NCBI GenBank assembly: GCA_012514925.1
Contig: JAAYZI010000145.1
Location: 1-7,919, forward strand
Reading direction: 5' to 3'
From: Deltaproteobacteria bacterium
GTDB taxonomy: Bacteria > Bdellovibrionota_C > UBA2361 > JAAYZI01
Length of the DNA stretch: 7,919 nt
Shown here: piece by piece, positions 1 to 6,110 of the stretch
Layout: each line of letters opens with the position of its first letter
Position numbering within the stretch: the stretch's first letter is position 1
Notes under the pieces: model-generated
Databases searched by the model: none
Told to the model about the DNA's origin: nothing
Seen by the model: the letters and a program-made list of their open reading frames with translations, nothing else
Made by a program: the position numbers and the translations under genes

Positions 1-46
1 GCTGAAAACAAAATTGCATAATCAATTTCCACGAGTGAACGGTTAC
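1..46 (+). repeat. Interspersed repeat copy A, downstream of dedA
   Basis: This 46-nt stretch aligns almost throughout with 5408-5452: both begin GCTGAAAACAAA, share ATCAATT in the middle and end GAACGGTTAC, with about eight differences including one single-base gap. It lies 22 nt past the dedA stop codon. It may extend beyond the left window edge. The alignment is seen directly; its role (mobile repeat, processing site or protein-binding site) is not known. Confidence 0.7.
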
Positions 47-68
47 ATTTAAAGCCACGCGGACACGC

Positions 69-680
69 TTACACCTCGTTTTTGGAGTGATCTCTGGAAC
101 GTTTGTGGTACCGGTACCAAAAGTAGCACACCAGGGCCAACACCAGTAAAATAGAAAGCACCTCGGCGCGGTGAATGGCTTTAGTGACTGTCGTGTAGTG
201 TTCTGCAGCAGCATATCCCAGCGTCATCATAAGTGGGACGCTCACCAGCGCGGCTGCGGCGTCTGCTAAAATAAAGCGGCGAGGATGCATACGTACTGCG
301 CCGCACGTAAGGAATGTGACTGTGCGCAAATAGAAGAGGTGCCGGGCTACAAAAATCATAAGCAGACTGCGCCGCTCGAGGCTGACTTTGACACGCCGGA
401 TACCGTTTCTGGCAAAGCGGGATTTGAAACGCTTGTGCCTAAAAACCGCGGGACCAAATTTACGACCCACAAAAAAAATCAAGCAATCACCCAGTAAGAT
501 TGCCGCGTAGCACACCAAAAAAGTGGGAATGGGTCGGGCGGCACCTGCGTTAACGGCGATTCCCGCCGCAAGCAAGGGGATGTCCTCAGGAATTGGGAGC
601 CCAATACCTCCTCCAATTAGGCCAAGCGCCAACAAAAGATAGACAGCCAGCCCTTCTTGTAAATAAAACCATTCTAGCAT
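69..680 (-). CDS. DedA family (SNARE-associated/VTT domain) inner-membrane protein
   Basis: This 203-residue polytopic membrane protein belongs to the DedA/VTT family. Several members act in membrane homeostasis, for example as undecaprenyl-phosphate or phospholipid flippases; the substrate here cannot be told. Visible hallmarks are the N-terminal hydrophobic stretch followed by GLPIPEDIPLLAAG (about 27-40), the GDCLIFFVGRKFG motif (64-76), and the region from Phe110 to about 160 with Arg113, Arg119 and a re-entrant/hydrophobic segment ending LGYAAAEH. A final membrane helix (about 173-192) precedes a basic tail. The family usually has R-x-x-P-x-x-R in the third motif; here it reads RHLFYLR, so the proline is absent while both arginines remain. 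Length is normal for the family. ATG 680 is followed at once by the expected N-terminus; no clear Shine-Dalgarno is visible. The gene lies 230 nt downstream of the receiver gene and is probably transcribed separately. Confidence 0.9.
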   Translation of the reverse strand: MLEWFYLQEGLAVYLLLALGLIGGGIGLPIPEDIPLLAAGIAVNAGAARPIPTFLVCYAAILLGDCLIFFVGRKFGPAVFRHKRFKSRFARNGIRRVKVSLERRSLLMIFVARHLFYLRTVTFLTCGAVRMHPRRFILADAAAALVSVPLMMTLGYAAAEHYTTVTKAIHRAEVLSILLVLALVCYFWYRYHKRSRDHSKNEV

Positions 681-692
681 CGTGCTATTTAA

Positions 693-720
693 TATGTAAC
701 ACTCGACTAAGGGGAAGCAA
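693..720 (-). promoter_or_regulatory. Candidate sigma-70-type promoter for dedA
   Basis: Read on the minus strand, TTGCTT (720-715) is followed after 16 nt by TACATA (698-693), and AT-rich sequence continues to the dedA start at 680. A start site here would leave a leader of only a few nucleotides, which fits the missing Shine-Dalgarno. The boxes are weak matches, so this is a candidate only. Confidence 0.3.
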
Positions 721-834
721 GGTACGGAAAGGTCAGCAATAGAGGTACTTTTTAATGTATCCCCACAAAATCAGCCACCTCCGATTAGGGAGAGACCACC
801 TTGACACTCCAAGTTTCGTCTTGTAGTAGCATTA

Positions 835-908
835 GATAATTGCACTGTATAGTGGCGCTGGCAACAGATTGTACTCCCCCCAAACTTAATGCCCGTGTGA
901 ACAGATGG
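835..908 (+). repeat. Interspersed repeat copy D, abutting the receiver gene stop
   Basis: This copy matches 5283-5338. Both start GATAATTGCACTG, continue G(C/T)AACA.ATTGTA, and end GTGAACRGAT after an AT/C-rich middle. Copy D carries 13 extra bases (848-860) that the other lacks. The extra bases complete a small inverted repeat, CACT-GTAT-AGTG (843-854). It ends 2 nt from the TAA of the receiver gene and lies about 155 nt upstream of the dedA start. It could serve as a 3' end element, an upstream regulatory element, or simply be a mobile repeat. Confidence 0.65.
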
Positions 909-910
909 CT

Positions 911-1309
911 TTAGATAGTGTTGGGTTTCCCTTGATTTAGCACTAAGTTTATGCCGTAGAGTAACTGCTGGCGCGTGAAGGGTTTGGTAATATAGTAGTC
1001 TGCGCCGACGCTGTACCCGGCCATGATATCTTCCGCCTTGTCTTCGCCAGTTAGCATTAATACCGGGAGGCTGCTGGTGTGGGAGTGTAGCTTTAGGCGG
1101 GTGAGCACATCCAGTCCATTCATGCCTGGCATGACCACATCCAGAATCATTAAGCAGAAATTGATGGGTCTTGGCTCGCGATCCAGCAATTCTACGGCAA
1201 GTAGGCCGTTTTCCGCCTGCACGGTCGTAAAGCCGGCGTCTTCAACAATGGCCTTAACCAGTCCTCGAATCATCGGATCATCGTCAACCACCAAAACACG
1301 TCCGTTCAT
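911..1309 (-). CDS. Single-domain response regulator (CheY-like receiver)
   Basis: This 132-residue protein is a complete receiver domain with nothing attached. The acidic pair Asp9/Asp10 sits in LVVDDDP. The predicted phosphoacceptor is Asp57 in MILDVVMPGMNG, the switch threonine is Thr87 in MLTGED, and the conserved lysine is Lys109 in ITKPF, so all phosphotransfer residues are present. With no DNA-binding or enzymatic output domain it must act by binding a partner or as a phosphate shuttle, presumably in the cytoplasm. Its ATG overlaps the stop of the HDOD gene (ATGA), which suggests translational coupling. Its likely phosphodonor is the hybrid kinase encoded two genes upstream; that pairing is inferred from the operon, not seen in the sequence. 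Confidence 0.93.
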   Translation of the reverse strand: MNGRVLVVDDDPMIRGLVKAIVEDAGFTTVQAENGLLAVELLDREPRPINFCLMILDVVMPGMNGLDVLTRLKLHSHTSSLPVLMLTGEDKAEDIMAGYSVGADYYITKPFTRQQLLYGINLVLNQGKPNTI

Positions 1310-2829
1310 AAGCGCCTCTCAAATTCAGAATGGATGCTGATGGATCGGTCCAAGAGCTCGGCTAAAAGACCAATGGCAGCCTGTTCGGAGACCGGCACCT
1401 CATCTTGATTCCTACCCGTGCGATCAGCATAAATCACGCCAATTGTTCTTTGTCCAAATCCGATTGGGATAGCTGCAATTGGCCAACCGTCTTCAAAAAT
1501 TGGATCCCCGTTAAAAATCGGACGGCCTTCCGAAAAGGCCAAAGCGTCCGGCGCATGACGATTTGCCTCCGGAAAAATCTGGCGCTCGCAACTGCGCGCA
1601 TCAAACCCCCCAGCGGATCCTAGAATCATCCTGCCTAAGAGTCGACGACGATTATTTGAAAGTAGCAGCAGCAGCACCCGGTCAAAGTCAAGCCCCCAGG
1701 CAAGCGCCTCCATAACGCTGGTAATAATCGACGCGGTAGGTTCGCGGTGCTCGACCGATGTGCGAATTTCATCGATAAAGCGGCTGAATTTTTCTATGGT
1801 GCTGAGGGCCTGTGGTTGAGCCGCGGGAGCCTCATCTCCGAGCTGTGAATAGCTGCTGACATAGTCTGGCAGCGTTGGGAGAGCGACCTCTATAGCAGTG
1901 CAGGTTTCGCTGAAAAGCTGTGGCAGCTTGCCTATAGAGTCGTTTATTATCTCATTTGGCAAGCTGGTAATTTGCTTGACGCGCTGCAGGACGAGGTCTA
2001 GCTCGGTGCGGGAACTTCCGGCTGATATAGCTTGGGAGATCTCTTGTGCCGCATAAAGATTTTTAGAAAGCGCTTCGGCTTGCTCCCCTTGGGAATGGCT
2101 TGCCCCTACAGGTCTTTCGCGGCCTAAGCTCTTAACGGCTGCCAGTGTGTCCTGATAAAAGGTCGGTAGGTTAAGCGAAGTTAACACTTCCATGCTAATG
2201 TCCAGTGGCGTAAGGCCTGTTATCTCAGCGATGCTTTCGGAGAGCTTGTTTTTTTTAGCCTCTGTCCTTCTAACAGCGGCTTCGTAAATTTGCGGAAAGT
2301 AATAAGCCAAGAGCAAGCACCCCAGTTCGCAAAAAGAGCCAGCTAAATATCCCTGCTCTTGCTTCTGGGAGCCGCAGTTTTTGTTGACTTGTGAAGTAAT
2401 CTCGCTTGCCAATAACGAGGTCATAATAGTCCTCTGTAGGCACAGGGCGAAAGGGCCTTCGCGCCGTGCCATCGGCACAAATTTTTGGAGCAAAATAAGG
2501 CCGGAGCAAATTTCAGCCAAAGGCTTCATGCCGATTTGGATTACGGCCTGACTTACAGTCATAATCGGCTTGGCTCTGCGGTAAAAGGAGCTGTTCACGA
2601 TGTGCAGTACGCGTGTGCCTAATGATGGCTCTCTCAGAATTATTTCAGAAACTTGATTGGATGGGGTTTTAGGGTTAAGCGCCAGAGCGCGAAGCTCACT
2701 AACTACTTTAGCACTTGCAGGGAAATCACCGTCGCGTGCCAGTGACCGGCGCAACTTCTCCAGAAGCTCGTTTGCGGTCAGTGGCGCTTTGGATTTATCA
2801 GCTGGTAAATTTTCCGGTTGTCCCGTCAC
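1306..2829 (-). CDS. HDOD domain protein with C-terminal GAF-like domain
   Basis: This 507-residue soluble protein has an HDOD domain at about 28-240. Typical segments are DFPASAKVVSELRAL (35-49), VSEIILREPSLGTRVLHIVN (60-79) and a GSFCELGCLLL helix (164-174). The last stands where HD phosphohydrolases have HDxG; here His-Asp is Cys-Glu, as expected for a non-catalytic HDOD domain. A helical linker (about 245-345) leads to a GAF-like region (about 350-497) with LDFDRVLLLLLS and the closing FGQRTIGVIYADR. HDOD proteins are usually signalling scaffolds in motility, chemotaxis or stress control, and GAF domains bind small ligands or mediate dimerisation. The start is GTG at 2829: an in-frame TAA lies five codons upstream and no better start follows. 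The only Shine-Dalgarno-like bases (AGGA) are very close, so initiation may be weak. It sits between the kinase (64 nt upstream) and the receiver (4-nt overlap). Confidence 0.88.
   Translation of the reverse strand: MTGQPENLPADKSKAPLTANELLEKLRRSLARDGDFPASAKVVSELRALALNPKTPSNQVSEIILREPSLGTRVLHIVNSSFYRRAKPIMTVSQAVIQIGMKPLAEICSGLILLQKFVPMARREGPFALCLQRTIMTSLLASEITSQVNKNCGSQKQEQGYLAGSFCELGCLLLAYYFPQIYEAAVRRTEAKKNKLSESIAEITGLTPLDISMEVLTSLNLPTFYQDTLAAVKSLGRERPVGASHSQGEQAEALSKNLYAAQEISQAISAGSSRTELDLVLQRVKQITSLPNEIINDSIGKLPQLFSETCTAIEVALPTLPDYVSSYSQLGDEAPAAQPQALSTIEKFSRFIDEIRTSVEHREPTASIITSVMEALAWGLDFDRVLLLLLSNNRRRLLGRMILGSAGGFDARSCERQIFPEANRHAPDALAFSEGRPIFNGDPIFEDGWPIAAIPIGFGQRTIGVIYADRTGRNQDEVPVSEQAAIGLLAELLDRSISIHSEFERRL
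1315..1320 (-). promoter_or_regulatory. Ribosome binding site of the receiver gene
   Basis: GAGAGG on the minus strand lies 5 nt before the ATG at 1309 and inside the end of the HDOD reading frame. It confirms the receiver start and means this gene can be loaded by ribosomes directly as well as by coupling through the ATGA overlap. Confidence 0.65.
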
Positions 2830-2893
2830 AATCCTAAACCTTGTTTAAAGCATAAGCGGCGCTGCCGCCCTTATTTGTTAAATCCCCCATAAA

Positions 2894-5140
2894 CTATGGT
2901 CGAGACAGCTCAAGCTTACTCTTTGTCTGTAACGCTGAGGTTAGCGTAAGCTGCCGCACCGCATTAATAACCTCAGCCGGTTTAAACGGCTTTGGCAAAA
3001 AGAGTGAGGCACCCGCGTTAAGCGCCGCTGACTGGTCCCGCTCAAAAGCGCAGGCGCTCAACACCATAATCGGCAGAGTTGAGAGCTTCCCGGTGGATTG
3101 CCGAATATGCTCTATTAACTTTAGTCCGCTCTCACCTGGGATCGCAAGATCCGTAAGTACAATGTCCGGCAATTCTTGGTTTAACATTTCTATGCCGCTT
3201 TTAACGCTGTGCACCGTGCGAACTGTGGCTCCGGCCGCGCTCAAGACGTGTTTTAGGACTTCGCAGGTATCGTTATTATCATCTACTACCAGGGCCGAAA
3301 GCCCGTCGATCCGCATGGGTGCTTGTGAAGTTTCATTTGTTTCTGTGGGTGACTTTCCAAATTCAGGTGCAAGTGGCAGCATCACCCAGAAAGTTGAGCC
3401 TTGGTTAAGCTGGCTTTCAACTCCAATGCGGCCGCCGTTAAGCTCTACCAAGTGGCGGGTTAAACTTAGTCCGATGCCGGTTCCCTCCTGTTTCCGGCTG
3501 TAAGCGTCTTCGCCACGTTCAAAGCGCTGGAATAACTTTTTCATTCTTTCAGGAGACAGCCCCACTCCGGTATCGGTCACTGAGATTTTGACTTTATCCA
3601 CAATTAGATCGGCTGAGAGAGTTACACTACCGCCACGTGGAGTGTACTTGACTGCATTCGACATAAGATTGATCACAATCTGATGCGAGTGCTTGGTATC
3701 GGCATGGATCTGCGCCTCTAGTACTTCCGGGCTTAAGTTTAACGGCTTTAGGTCTACGCCTTTGTTAATGGCTTGTTGCATTATCAATTTGTGACTCTGT
3801 TGTAGTAAGTCCTTAAGTTGCAGACGCTCCGGGTGAACCTCTTCTTTACCTGATTCAATTCGCGCTAGGTTTAACACATCATCAATTAGTTTCTTTAAAT
3901 GGTCACTAGACCTTACTACGGCACTGAGTGCATCTGATTGCCGTTCGTTCATTTCGCCGAAGATTCCGTCCATTAAGACGCTGGAGTAACCTACAATGGC
4001 GGTAAGGGGTGTGCGCAGCTCATGGCTCATATTGGCAAGAAATTGTGATTTGGCCCGGTTGGCTTCCTCGGCGCGGGATGTTTGCACCGCAAGATCAGCG
4101 GTGCGCTGTTGCACTAACTCTTCCAAACGTTCAGTATAGGAGTGGATTCGCTCCTGCGTACGGGCGTTGGCGATCGCCACGGCGGCGCCCTGACAGAACT
4201 CTTCAAAGCGGGTCAGATCATTGCGTGAAATTGTGGCAGAGCGGCGATATCCGATTAATATGGCTCCCAGAGGATTTCCGCGCACCTCCAAGCAGCAAGC
4301 ATCCACCGATTTAATGCCCAGACCTTCCATCCATTCCAAGCCGTGATTAGCGTGATTTTGCAGGTTCGACATAGAAAGGTGGCCGCCGAGGCGCATAACT
4401 TGACCGAGTAGCCCGTGGTCTAAGGACATATCGACTGGGAGCAAGTCTGGAGTACAGCCGTAGCCTCCTTTCGGCTCAAGCAGGGTCCTTTCCTCGTTAA
4501 GTAGCAACGTCAGTGCAATATCCGCGGCGAAACGGAAAGCGGATTCTTTGGCTAGGCTTTTTACAATACGCTGTAAACCGATATTAGAGGCAATAAGTTG
4601 GTTTAGCTCATTTAGCACTTCTAAGCGATCAAGGAAGTGCTGCAGGGTGTGCGAAAGGCGTTGGCGTTCGAATACCACCGCTGCGTGGTGGGTCAAAGCC
4701 CGTAGCCTTTGAACTTGGGGCATAGTCAGTCCGACTCTGGCCGTGACGCCCAGCGCGCCGATTGGTGCTCCTAGGCAGACCACGTCGAAATAATGCACCC
4801 CCGACGCGTCAAAACTCTTAAGTTTGGGTGGCGAGGCAGAGCCGGTGGAGGAAGATGACGGATCGGAAAACTCCTCCTTGGGCGGAGGTACTGTGTCGCC
4901 GGCTTCAGCCACCGGTTCTCTGGCGGCGTTGGCGCTTCGTTCACAGGGAAGAAAAAGCGAGCATCCGGTTACATCCGCTGTTTTAAGGGCAGCCTCAACA
5001 ATTTCCGTGTAGATGCGGCGGCTTTCCTCTCCCCCCTCAATCATCCAGCAGATTCTTCCCAGATCTCCATCTTCCAGCCCAAGCATACCAGAATTCGGAC
5101 GCTCCAGTATCTGAGTGTCTTTATTAGATGCTTTTGTCAT
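2894..5140 (-). CDS. Cytoplasmic GAF-GAF hybrid sensor histidine kinase with C-terminal receiver
   Basis: This 748-residue protein has no signal peptide or membrane helix. Residues about 30-160 form a degenerate GAF-like region interrupted by a Pro/Ser/Glu-rich insert (about 70-108). A clearer GAF domain follows at about 178-325, ending NPLGAILIGYRR and the helix after it. A coiled coil (about 327-365) leads to HisKA with phosphoacceptor His373 in MSHELRTPL. The HATPase domain (about 475-590) has the N box (Asn495), DTGVGL (523-528), the F box LFQRF and GTGIGLSL (553-560). The C-terminal receiver (about 615-732) has Asp620/Asp621, phosphoacceptor Asp664 in LTDLAIPG, Ser695 and Lys717. All catalytic residues are present. 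Such hybrids autophosphorylate on His and pass phosphate to their own receiver, then usually through an HPt protein, which is not in the window. ATG 5140 is the first start after an in-frame stop; GGAG lies only 2 nt before it, an unusually short spacing. It heads the likely three-gene operon. Confidence 0.93.
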   Translation of the reverse strand: MTKASNKDTQILERPNSGMLGLEDGDLGRICWMIEGGEESRRIYTEIVEAALKTADVTGCSLFLPCERSANAAREPVAEAGDTVPPPKEEFSDPSSSSTGSASPPKLKSFDASGVHYFDVVCLGAPIGALGVTARVGLTMPQVQRLRALTHHAAVVFERQRLSHTLQHFLDRLEVLNELNQLIASNIGLQRIVKSLAKESAFRFAADIALTLLLNEERTLLEPKGGYGCTPDLLPVDMSLDHGLLGQVMRLGGHLSMSNLQNHANHGLEWMEGLGIKSVDACCLEVRGNPLGAILIGYRRSATISRNDLTRFEEFCQGAAVAIANARTQERIHSYTERLEELVQQRTADLAVQTSRAEEANRAKSQFLANMSHELRTPLTAIVGYSSVLMDGIFGEMNERQSDALSAVVRSSDHLKKLIDDVLNLARIESGKEEVHPERLQLKDLLQQSHKLIMQQAINKGVDLKPLNLSPEVLEAQIHADTKHSHQIVINLMSNAVKYTPRGGSVTLSADLIVDKVKISVTDTGVGLSPERMKKLFQRFERGEDAYSRKQEGTGIGLSLTRHLVELNGGRIGVESQLNQGSTFWVMLPLAPEFGKSPTETNETSQAPMRIDGLSALVVDDNNDTCEVLKHVLSAAGATVRTVHSVKSGIEMLNQELPDIVLTDLAIPGESGLKLIEHIRQSTGKLSTLPIMVLSACAFERDQSAALNAGASLFLPKPFKPAEVINAVRQLTLTSALQTKSKLELSRP

Positions 5141-5151
5141 AACTCCGTCTG

Positions 5152-5167
5152 GGGTCCGGATAGACCC
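5152..5167 (-). promoter_or_regulatory. Small hairpin just upstream of the kinase start
   Basis: GGGTC and GACCC form a 5-bp stem around a 6-nt loop, ending 11 nt before the kinase start codon. If transcribed it would sit directly beside the poorly spaced GGAG element and could influence initiation. The inverted repeat is seen; the regulatory role is inference. Confidence 0.3.
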
Positions 5168-5282
5168 GCCCCTTTTTAGCTAGCCTACTGATTAGATCGG
5201 AAGGTCTGCCCCTAAGCTTGAGCGGCAAGGAGGTTACTAGCGCAGATACAACAGTGTGTGACCGCTTATGTATTTTTCCCTT

Positions 5283-5351
5283 GATAATTGCACTGGTAAC
5301 ACATTGTAATCACCTAATTTATTATTTATGTGAACGGATACCGTAACCGTT
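5283..5351 (+). repeat. Interspersed repeat copy E, upstream of the kinase operon
   Basis: This copy begins GATAATTGCACTG and pairs with 835-908, lacking that copy's 13-nt insertion. It continues through ATTGTAATCACC and an AT-rich stretch to GTGAACGGATACCGTAACCG. The last part resembles the tail of 5711-5745 (GTGAACAGTTCCGTGAACAG), so it links the two kinds of repeat into one family. It starts 142 nt upstream of the kinase start codon. Confidence 0.65.
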
Positions 5352-5363
5352 TTCATGAATATT

Positions 5364-5393
5364 ACTTTCTCTGGAGAAAGTGGAATTAATTCC
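5364..5393. promoter_or_regulatory. Two abutting perfect palindromes, operator-like
   Basis: ACTTTCTC-TG-GAGAAAGT (5364-5381) is an 8-bp perfect inverted repeat with a 2-nt centre. It is followed without a gap by GGAATTAATTCC (5382-5393), a perfect 12-bp palindrome. They lie between two repeat copies in the divergent promoter region, where a dimeric regulator could bind. No regulator is identified. Confidence 0.45.
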
Positions 5394-5407
5394 GTGCTAC
5401 CTCCCAG

Positions 5408-5467
5408 GCTGAAAACAAAGTTGCATGATCAATTCTACGCGCGAACGGTTACCGGATACCGGATACA
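5408..5467 (+). repeat. Interspersed repeat copy B with tandem GGWTACC heptads
   Basis: The first 45 nt match 1-46 closely (GCTGAAAACAAA ... ATCAATT ... GAACGGTTAC). The copy then continues as a tandem 7-mer: GGTTACC (5447-5453), GGATACC (5454-5460), GGATACA (5461-5467). The other copies have only one or one and a half such units, so this one seems to have expanded by slippage or duplication. Confidence 0.7.
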
Positions 5468-5624
5468 ACAGCGTTTATGTTTAAATCTGGATATTTCACT
5501 AGGTTTCGACGCAGTGAAGACGCTTAGGGAAAAGTAGAAAATTGGCTACCGGCTTACAGACTCATTGAAGGATTAAGGTTAGTAATATCAAATAGATGAA
5601 AATGACTGCCCTCCTCCCCCTTTT

Positions 5625-5650
5625 AAAAAAGAAGCCCCCTGAGGGGACTT
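5625..5650 (-). terminator. Rho-independent terminator on the minus strand
   Basis: On the minus strand AAGTCCCC-TCA-GGGGGCTT forms an 8-bp stem with one G-U wobble and a 3-nt loop, followed by C and six Ts (5630-5625). The wobble pair becomes a C-A mismatch on the plus strand, and no T tract follows there, so the signal is directional. It would stop a transcript entering from the right, about 485 nt before the kinase start. No recognised gene lies upstream of it on that strand. Confidence 0.6.
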
Positions 5651-5678
5651 GCGCCTTCAGAGGGAACCTGTCCCCTCT
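5641..5678 (-). promoter_or_regulatory. Alternative hairpins overlapping the terminator (attenuator-like)
   Basis: GAGGGGAC pairs with GTCCCCTC across 5641-5648 and 5670-5677, an 8-bp perfect stem that uses the same CCCC needed for the terminator at 5625-5650. A third stem, AGAGGG with CCCTCT (5673-5678 with 5659-5664, 8-nt loop), excludes that one and would free the terminator. The three pairings are seen directly. Whether this is true attenuation or a palindromic REP-type repeat is open. Confidence 0.35.
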
Positions 5679-5710
5679 AATGGTAAGCTTCAATGCTTGT
5701 AGACTTTGTG

Positions 5711-5745
5711 TAATCAATTCTATGTGTGAACAGTTCCGTGAACAG
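5711..5745 (+). repeat. Interspersed repeat copy C
   Basis: TAATCAATTCTATGTGTGAA followed by CAGTTCC matches the 3' half of copy B at 5427-5452 (ATCAATTCTA, then GAACGGTTACC). The tail CCGTGAACAG resembles the tail of copy E. The 5' half of the family is absent or too diverged to recognise, so this is a partial copy. Confidence 0.55.
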
Positions 5746-5980
5746 TGTTATTCGTCCTCGGTCTCTGATTTGCTCCAGTGGTTGCGTTTGATTTTGGGGC
5801 ATGTGATTCCAGGTCATAATTTTAGATCTCGCGCCCCAAATCTCGCTACGGTTTTGGCGGCATCCGCATCTCATTTAAAGCTACGGGGACGGCCAAATTG
5901 GATGTTTGAAAGATATGGCTTGGCTAGAGGTCGTGTAAATGCAAAGCTAGTAAGAAAGTGAAAAAAACTCTGTAGAAATT

Positions 5981-6009
5981 TTGGATAAAGCGCTAAAGTA
6001 AGCTATATT
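5981..6009 (+). promoter_or_regulatory. Candidate sigma-70-type promoter for the glucan-synthase-like gene
   Basis: TTGGAT (5981-5986) and TATATT (6004-6009) are separated by exactly 17 nt, about 100 nt before the ATG at 6111. The -10 box matches the consensus at five of six positions; the -35 box is weaker. A second good -10 box, TATACT (6076-6081), has no matching -35 and would give a short leader. Confidence 0.4.
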
Positions 6010-6110
6010 CTTGGATGTGAAGAAGGGGACATCTGGCCGGATTCCCAACTATAAATAATTAGCGCGAAGTGTAAATATACTTTGCGTGTGTTTTGTGGGT
6101 TGGTTCGGAA

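Larger units (their letters stand above)
5141..6110. other. 970-bp divergent intergenic region without a convincing gene
   Basis: This stretch separates the minus-strand kinase operon from the plus-strand glucan-synthase-like gene. It contains three interspersed repeats (5283-5351, 5408-5467, 5711-5745), two abutting palindromes (5364-5393), a minus-strand terminator with an alternative stem (5625-5678), and two candidate plus-strand promoters (5981-6009 and a TATACT box at 6076-6081). GGGGAC or its complement recurs at 5643-5648, 5670-5675, 5886-5891 and 6024-6029. Open frames exist on both strands at 5596-5961 and 5677-5874, but both run through the repeats or hairpins, overlap each other and match no family I recognise. 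The stretch 5746-5961 is the only repeat-free part and could be a decayed gene fragment. Confidence 0.6.

Noticed and set aside
285..497. 70-codon plus-strand frame
   Set aside because: It is antisense to dedA and has no family features.
1023..1340. 105-codon plus-strand frame
   Set aside because: It is antisense to the receiver gene, whose motifs are complete.
3093..3503. 136-codon plus-strand frame
   Set aside because: It is antisense to the kinase HATPase and receiver region, where the minus frame has all catalytic motifs.
5355..5537. 60-codon plus-strand frame
   Set aside because: It is composed of the palindromes and repeat B, so the open frame is a by-product of the repeats.
1..5745. 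The dispersed repeats as a CRISPR array
   Set aside because: The copies are imperfect, unevenly spaced over kilobases and differ in length, with no regular spacers and no cas genes.
5677..5874. 65-codon minus-strand frame ending just before the terminator
   Set aside because: Its position before a terminator is suggestive, but it has no Shine-Dalgarno, reads through repeat C, and has an unremarkable composition with no recognised motif.
5596..5961. 121-codon plus-strand frame as an intact gene
   Set aside because: Its first 50 codons run through the terminator hairpins and repeat copy C, it has no ribosome binding site, and it overlaps an equally open minus frame. Only the last 70 codons could be a remnant.
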